Of a stretch of 9,620 nt of DNA, positions 6,674 to 9,620 are shown piece after piece (position 1 is the first letter of the stretch; the number at the start of each line of letters is the position of its first letter). The notes beneath the pieces are model-generated. The model was not told the DNA's origin. It searched no databases and saw nothing but the letters and a program-made list of their open reading frames with translations. This DNA is from Collinsella aerofaciens. Lineage in GTDB: Bacteria; Actinomycetota; Coriobacteriia; Coriobacteriales; Coriobacteriaceae. Both the position numbers and the translations under genes were made by a program. The stretch is from assembly GCA_008671285.1 (NCBI GenBank), contig RPYR01000231.1, forward strand, positions 1 through 9,620. Reading direction: 5' to 3'.

Positions 6674-6767
6674 GTAGCGCTGATGTCCATTTTTACAACA
6701 GCCTGGCGGGTTTTTTAATACAGAATCGGATGGGCGGTACGGGTAGTCGAATGGGCGGCGGAGGGTC

Positions 6768-7553
6768 TTATGCGGCGGAGGAGGCGTCGTCCTCGTCCAG
6801 GGCGGCGAAGAGCTTCTTGTCGTCGAGCAGGCGCGTGCTGACGTTTCTCATACGGGCGATCTCGACGGTGCGCAGCGTATCGTCGGTGCCTCGGGCGTCG
6901 TAGACCGTTCCCAGCAGATACGAGATGCCATCGCGCTGCCTGATGGCAAAGGGACGGAGTGTCATCCGTGCTGCTTCGGTTTCGCCGCGTGTCGTGACGC
7001 TCGAAATATCAAAACTCACCGTGGTTCCGTGGTCGATGGCCTGCTCGACGAGCTCGCACGTGTCGATGCGCTTGATGGGCGTGCGTGTTGCCTTGGTAGC
7101 CTTGCTGCCTGCGCTTGGAGCGGGTTCGGGTGTATCGAGGTAGCCGCGAACGTCGGCGCTCGCCATGGCAACTAAGTGCTGCGCCATGCTCTTGCGGATA
7201 GCGATAGGCGTGGAGCGGTTGCGCATGACCATACCGTGGAGCCGGATGATCTCTTCGTCGGTGAGCGGACGGGTAAGAAGTTTGTAGCCCACGCCGCGTT
7301 TGTACTCAATTTCGTATCCGGCATGGCGAAGCGCGGAGATGGCGGTGTAGATGCTGCGCCGCGCCGCCGAGATGGGCATGCGGGCGGGGTCGTCGGGATG
7401 GGCGAGGCGCCGGATCAACTCATCGGAAAGCATGGCCTTGTCCTCGCCGGTGTTTTCGCTTAATAGTTGCAGGATGCGAACGGCGCGATAGGCTGCCATC
7501 GAGGCGGCGCCCCTCGTCGTGGTGTCGTAGGTTTCAACAGCGGCTTCGGTCAT
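6768..7553 (-). CDS. HTH/WYL-domain transcriptional regulator
   Basis: This 261-residue cytosolic protein looks like a DNA-binding regulator of the WYL group. Residues about 22-93 form a winged-helix-like unit, including the SIYTAISALRHAGYEIEYKR segment typical of these HTH domains. A helical linker and a low-complexity Ala/Thr/Lys stretch (about 142-160) follow. Residues about 165-240 resemble the WYL ligand-sensing domain: LRPFAIRQRDGISYLLGTVYD, with the expected Arg-rich strand and Tyr-Leu pair, although the Trp-Tyr-Leu signature itself is not evident. The C-terminal tail is acidic. The frame opens at GTG 7562, but only a base separates it from the AAAGGA site, so I prefer the ATG at 7553 with a ten-base spacing. 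The position directly upstream of the importer genes on the same strand suggests it may control them, but this is inference. Confidence 0.85.
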   Translation of the reverse strand: MTEAAVETYDTTTRGAASMAAYRAVRILQLLSENTGEDKAMLSDELIRRLAHPDDPARMPISAARRSIYTAISALRHAGYEIEYKRGVGYKLLTRPLTDEEIIRLHGMVMRNRSTPIAIRKSMAQHLVAMASADVRGYLDTPEPAPSAGSKATKATRTPIKRIDTCELVEQAIDHGTTVSFDISSVTTRGETEAARMTLRPFAIRQRDGISYLLGTVYDARGTDDTLRTVEIARMRNVSTRLLDDKKLFAALDEDDASSAA

Positions 7554-7670
7554 CGTGCCCACGTCCTTTCCGTTTTGGGTGGCGACGGTATGGAGCCTAG
7601 AGCGTGGGGCTTTCCCAGGGGCGCAGGGCGCTCTGGGCGGTCGGTAGTCGTCGGCAAACGGCGGGTCGAG

Positions 7671-7733
7671 TTTTCAACAGCCCTGCTCAACTGACCAAAA
7701 ACTTGCCAAAAGCTTGACGGATGCTGTTGAAAA
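7671..7733. repeat. 11-bp perfect inverted repeat upstream of the WYL-type regulator
   Basis: TTTTCAACAGC (7671-7681) and GCTGTTGAAAA (7723-7733) are exact reverse complements, 41 bases apart. The right arm merges with the T-tract of the asnS terminator. It may form a large second hairpin in asnS read-through RNA, or provide two oppositely oriented protein sites in the regulator's promoter region. Confidence 0.6.
7695..7716. repeat. 11-bp direct tandem repeat, two copies
   Basis: CCAAAAACTTG is followed directly by CCAAAAGCTTG, one mismatch in eleven, one helical turn apart. The pair lies within the larger inverted repeat, about 140 bases upstream of the WYL-type regulator start. Such spacing suits side-by-side binding of a regulator dimer; the binder is unknown. 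Confidence 0.5.
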
Positions 7734-7765
7734 AAGCGTCTCTCGATCGATGTCGAGAGACGCTT
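7730..7765 (-). terminator. asnS: Intrinsic terminator of asnS
   Basis: This is a perfect 13-bp stem (AAGCGTCTCTCGA and its complement) with a 6-base loop. On the minus strand it ends in six T's. It lies 46 bases past the asnS stop. Confidence 0.93.
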
Positions 7766-7811
7766 GTGCGATGAGCGTTGGCGTGTGGCGACGCGAGCTA
7801 GCGTCCGACGA

Positions 7812-9215
7812 TTAGAAGTCGGCGTTGCCCACGGTGCGCGGGTGCGGCAGGACGTCGCGGATGTTGCCCCCGCCGGTCAGATACATGACCAAGCGCTCGA
7901 AGCCCAGACCGTAGCCGGCGTGCTTGCAGGAACCGTAGCGGCGCAGGTCAAGGTAGTACTTGTACTGCTCGGGATTCATGCCCAGGTCCTTGATGCGGGC
8001 CTCGAGCAGATCCAGGCGCTCCTCGCGCTGGGAGCCACCGATGATCTCGCCGATGCCCGGTACCAGGCAGTCGGCGGCGGCGACGGTCTTGCCGTCCTCG
8101 TTCATGCGCATGTAGAAGGCCTTGATCTCGGCCGGGTAGTCGGTTACGAAGGTCGGGCGCTTAAAGTGCTCCTCGGTCAGGAAGCGCTCGTGCTCGGTCT
8201 GCAGGTCGATGCCCCAGCTCACGGGGTAGTCAAACTTGTGACCGGCGGCGACGGCCTGCTCCAGGATCTCGACGGCCTCGGTATAGGGGACTCGGGCGAA
8301 GTCGGAGTTGGCGACATGGTCCAGGCGCTCGAGCAGACCCTTGTCCACAAACTTGTTGAGCATATTGAGCTCGTCGGGGCAGGTTGCCATAACGTCCTTA
8401 AGGACGTACTTGAGCATGGCCTCGGCGTTGTCCATGTAGTCGTTAAGGTCGGCAAAGGCCATCTCGGGCTCGATCATCCAAAACTCGGCGGCATGGCGCG
8501 TGGTGTTGGAGTTCTCGGCACGGAAGGTGGGGCCAAAGGTGTACACGTCGCCAAAGGCCATGGCAAAGTTCTCGGCATTGAGCTGGCCGGACACGGTGAG
8601 GCTCGCGTGCTTGCCAAAGAAGTCCTGGCTCCAGTCGACCTCGCCGGACTCGGTGAGGGGCGGATTTTTGGGGTCGAGCGTGGTCACGCGGAACATCTCA
8701 CCGGCGCCCTCGCAGTCGCTCGTGGTGATGATGGGGGTGTTGACGTAGACAAAGCCCTGCTCCTGGAAGAAGCGGTGGATGGCGGCAGCCGCGACAGAGC
8801 GAATGCGGAAGACGGCGCGGAACAGGTTGGTGCGCGGGCGCAGGTGCTGCTGGGTGCGCAGGAACTCGACGGTTGCGCGCTTCTTCTGCAGCGGGTAATC
8901 CGGGGCGCTCGTGCCCTCGACCTCGATGGAGGTGGCAGAAAGCTCGAAAGGCTGGGGCGCATCGGGGGTCAGCTTGACGGTGCCGGTGCAAATGAGTGCG
9001 GCCGAGACGTTTTGATGGGCGATCTCGTCGTAGTTGTCGAGTGCCTCGCGGTTCATGACGACCTGCAGGTCGCGGAAGCAGCTGCCGTCGTTGAGCGTAA
9101 CAAAGCCAAAGTTCTTCATGTCGCGGACGGACTTAACCCAGCCGGCGACGGTGACAGTCTGGCCGCCGAGCGACTCGGCATCGGCATAGAGCTGCGCGAT
9201 TTTGGTGCGGTTCAC
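7812..9215 (-). CDS. asnS: Asparaginyl-tRNA synthetase
   Basis: This 467-residue class IIb synthetase joins asparagine to tRNA-Asn in the cytosol; E. coli AsnS is 466. An N-terminal OB-fold anticodon-binding domain (about residues 20-100) contains [11 protein letters not shown] and LNDGSCF. The catalytic domain has ETP-like [17 protein letters not shown] (159-175), class II motif 2 [11 protein letters not shown] (231-241, with the ATP-contacting Arg232) and motif 3 GYGLGFERL (434-442, Arg441). The Glu-Gly-Ala-Gly and [10 protein letters not shown] segments distinguish AsnRS from AspRS. I choose the GTG at 9215 because GGGAGG sits four bases upstream. The in-frame ATG at 9227 has no ribosome site and its own codons contain that GGGAGG; ATGs at 9251 and 9281 lie at or upstream of the likely transcription start. 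It is monocistronic, between its own extended -10 promoter and a strong terminator. Identity is secure; the start is the only doubtful point. Confidence 0.97.
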   Translation of the reverse strand: MNRTKIAQLYADAESLGGQTVTVAGWVKSVRDMKNFGFVTLNDGSCFRDLQVVMNREALDNYDEIAHQNVSAALICTGTVKLTPDAPQPFELSATSIEVEGTSAPDYPLQKKRATVEFLRTQQHLRPRTNLFRAVFRIRSVAAAAIHRFFQEQGFVYVNTPIITTSDCEGAGEMFRVTTLDPKNPPLTESGEVDWSQDFFGKHASLTVSGQLNAENFAMAFGDVYTFGPTFRAENSNTTRHAAEFWMIEPEMAFADLNDYMDNAEAMLKYVLKDVMATCPDELNMLNKFVDKGLLERLDHVANSDFARVPYTEAVEILEQAVAAGHKFDYPVSWGIDLQTEHERFLTEEHFKRPTFVTDYPAEIKAFYMRMNEDGKTVAAADCLVPGIGEIIGGSQREERLDLLEARIKDLGMNPEQYKYYLDLRRYGSCKHAGYGLGFERLVMYLTGGGNIRDVLPHPRTVGNADF

Positions 9216-9219
9216 GTAT

Positions 9220-9225
9220 CCTCCC
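9220..9225 (-). promoter_or_regulatory. Ribosome binding site deciding the GTG start of asnS
   Basis: GGGAGG on the minus strand, four bases before GTG 9215, is the only good Shine-Dalgarno match near the asnS start. It lies inside the codons that follow the alternative ATG at 9227, which argues against that start. Confidence 0.6.
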
Positions 9226-9261
9226 ATAACGGTTGAATGATAGTTATCCATACAGTTCGAT

Positions 9262-9270
9262 ATTCTAGCA
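9262..9270 (-). promoter_or_regulatory. Extended -10 promoter of asnS
   Basis: On the minus strand TGCTAGAAT combines a TGn extension with a 5/6 -10 hexamer. No -35 is evident 17 bases upstream, consistent with an extended -10 promoter. Transcription would start near 9255, giving a leader of about 40 bases to GTG 9215. Confidence 0.5.
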
Positions 9271-9327
9271 GCTCGGCTCATTTGGGCTATACAGATAAGG
9301 CATTGGCGGGATGGTTTTTCAAACGAA

Positions 9328-9359
9328 AAGTGCCCGCGGCCAAATGGTCGCGGGCACTT
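9328..9359 (-). terminator. Terminator of the PTS EIIA gene
   Basis: The 14-bp stem AAGTGCCCGCGGCC against GGTCGCGGGCACTT has one mismatched or wobble position and a 4-base loop. On the minus strand it is followed by TTCGTTTG. It lies about 37 bases past the EIIA stop and before the asnS promoter. Confidence 0.85.
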
Positions 9360-9396
9360 GACGAGGTGCCTTTTGGCTGTGTGGCGCGGGGCCTGG

Positions 9397-9620
9397 CTAC
9401 TTGGTCTTGGCTACCAGCAGCGGGTCGCCAAGCTTGACGAGCGGGTTGCCGCCGATACGCGTTCCAGACTCGCCGACATGGTCGATGCTCTTAAGCCGAT
9501 AGAGCGCGGAGAAGATGACGGTCCCGATGTCCTCGTGACCAGCGCACATAATGGCATCGCGATCGAAGCTGATTAGCGGCTGACCTGCCTTGACCCCATG
9601 GCCAAAAGCGACGAAGCGGG
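9397..9620 (-). CDS. PTS glucose-family EIIA domain, C-terminal part (5' end beyond window)
   Basis: The minus strand is open from the right edge (first full codon 9616-9618) to TAG at 9397-9399, giving 73 residues. The sequence matches the second half of the glucose-type EIIA (Crr-like, PF00358) beta-barrel: [20 protein letters not shown] corresponds to the family's Val-Lys-x-Gly-x-x-Leu-x-x-Phe-Asp block. Then TVIFSA stands where many members have a Val-x-x-Thr/Ser-Asn segment, and [10 protein letters not shown] is near the usual C-terminus. EIIA receives phosphate from HPr on a His and passes it to EIIB during sugar uptake. The phosphorylated His lies upstream, outside the window, so I cannot say whether this is a single-domain EIIA or the tail of an EIIBCA or EIIABC fusion. 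It ends at its own terminator before asnS. Family assignment is fairly firm. Confidence 0.82.
   Translation of the reverse strand, partial: RFVAFGHGVKAGQPLISFDRDAIMCAGHEDIGTVIFSALYRLKSIDHVGESGTRIGGNPLVKLGDPLLVAKTK

Noticed and set aside
3614..6718. Long plus-strand open frames opposite the ATPase, permease and binding-protein genes
   Set aside because: They are His/Gly/Ala/Asp-rich shadows of convincingly motif-bearing minus-strand genes and have no recognisable family features.
6700..6720. A possible terminator with the run GGCGGGTTTTTT on the plus strand
   Set aside because: No stem with a loop of at least three bases precedes the T-run, and there is no plus-strand gene for it to serve. 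On the minus strand the run is A-rich at the wrong side.
6608..6767. A T-box or tryptophan-attenuator leader upstream of the importer
   Set aside because: No AGGGUGG-type T-box core, no antiterminator/terminator pair and no Trp-rich leader peptide could be found; the gap is also short.
7671..7733. DnaA-box-like TTTTCAACA sequences, suggesting an origin
   Set aside because: Only two copies, each mismatched to the usual DnaA box, no AT-rich unwinding element, and no dnaA/dnaN neighbours.
7764..9236. A 490-codon plus-strand open frame antisense to asnS
   Set aside because: Same codon-bias shadow effect. Its composition is low-complexity (Gly, Val, Leu, Ala) and it runs through the asnS terminator hairpin.
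1..9620. Mobile element, prophage, CRISPR or defence system
   Set aside because: No transposase, integrase, attachment repeats, CRISPR-style repeat-spacer units or toxin-antitoxin-like gene pairs are visible; gene content is housekeeping and transport.

Overview
The window reads as a chromosomal housekeeping segment of a GC-rich Gram-positive bacterium. An anaerobic gut actinobacterium of the class Coriobacteriia, with a Collinsella-like flavour, is the best guess. The grounds are the GC-rich codon use, an LAATG-type sortase signal on a secreted nucleotidase, lipoprotein-type solute binding, and gene content typical of that group. This is inference from protein character, not a database match. 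Every gene I can support lies on the minus strand, so the biological reading order runs from high to low coordinates.

Right edge to about 7.7 kb: the C-terminal end of a glucose-family PTS EIIA domain (9397 to the edge) ends at a strong hairpin terminator. It is followed by an extended -10 promoter and asnS (asparaginyl-tRNA synthetase, 7812-9215), closed by a textbook terminator at 7730-7765. About 7.67-7.73 kb holds an 11-bp inverted repeat enclosing an 11-bp tandem repeat.

7.55 to 3.6 kb: an HTH/WYL-type regulator (6768-7553) precedes a three-component ABC importer. The importer has a lipoprotein binding protein (5627-6607), a membrane permease (4500-5423) and an ATPase (3713-4507, overlapping the permease by 8 bases). 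The set resembles the TrpXYZ-type family thought to import aromatic amino acids. Several hairpins lie between the binding-protein and permease genes, and two tandem terminator hairpins follow the ATPase.

3.55 to 1.4 kb: a large, secreted, cell-wall-anchored 5'-nucleotidase-family metallophosphoesterase (1530-3554) ends at a perfect 14-bp hairpin terminator. A small MscS-type mechanosensitive channel (633-1400) follows.

Left edge: a gene of the family with a ParB-like N-terminal region and, in relatives as I recall them, a BMP-type solute-binding domain. It carries two in-frame stop codons, yet the frame between and beyond them still reads as family-like protein. I call it a pseudogene. An 18-base near-palindrome overlaps its likely -10.

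I see no mobile element, CRISPR array, rRNA or tRNA. No gene-free stretch exceeds 300 bases. I did not find a clearly novel system; the most interesting items are the twice-interrupted gene and several unexplained intergenic repeats and hairpins.
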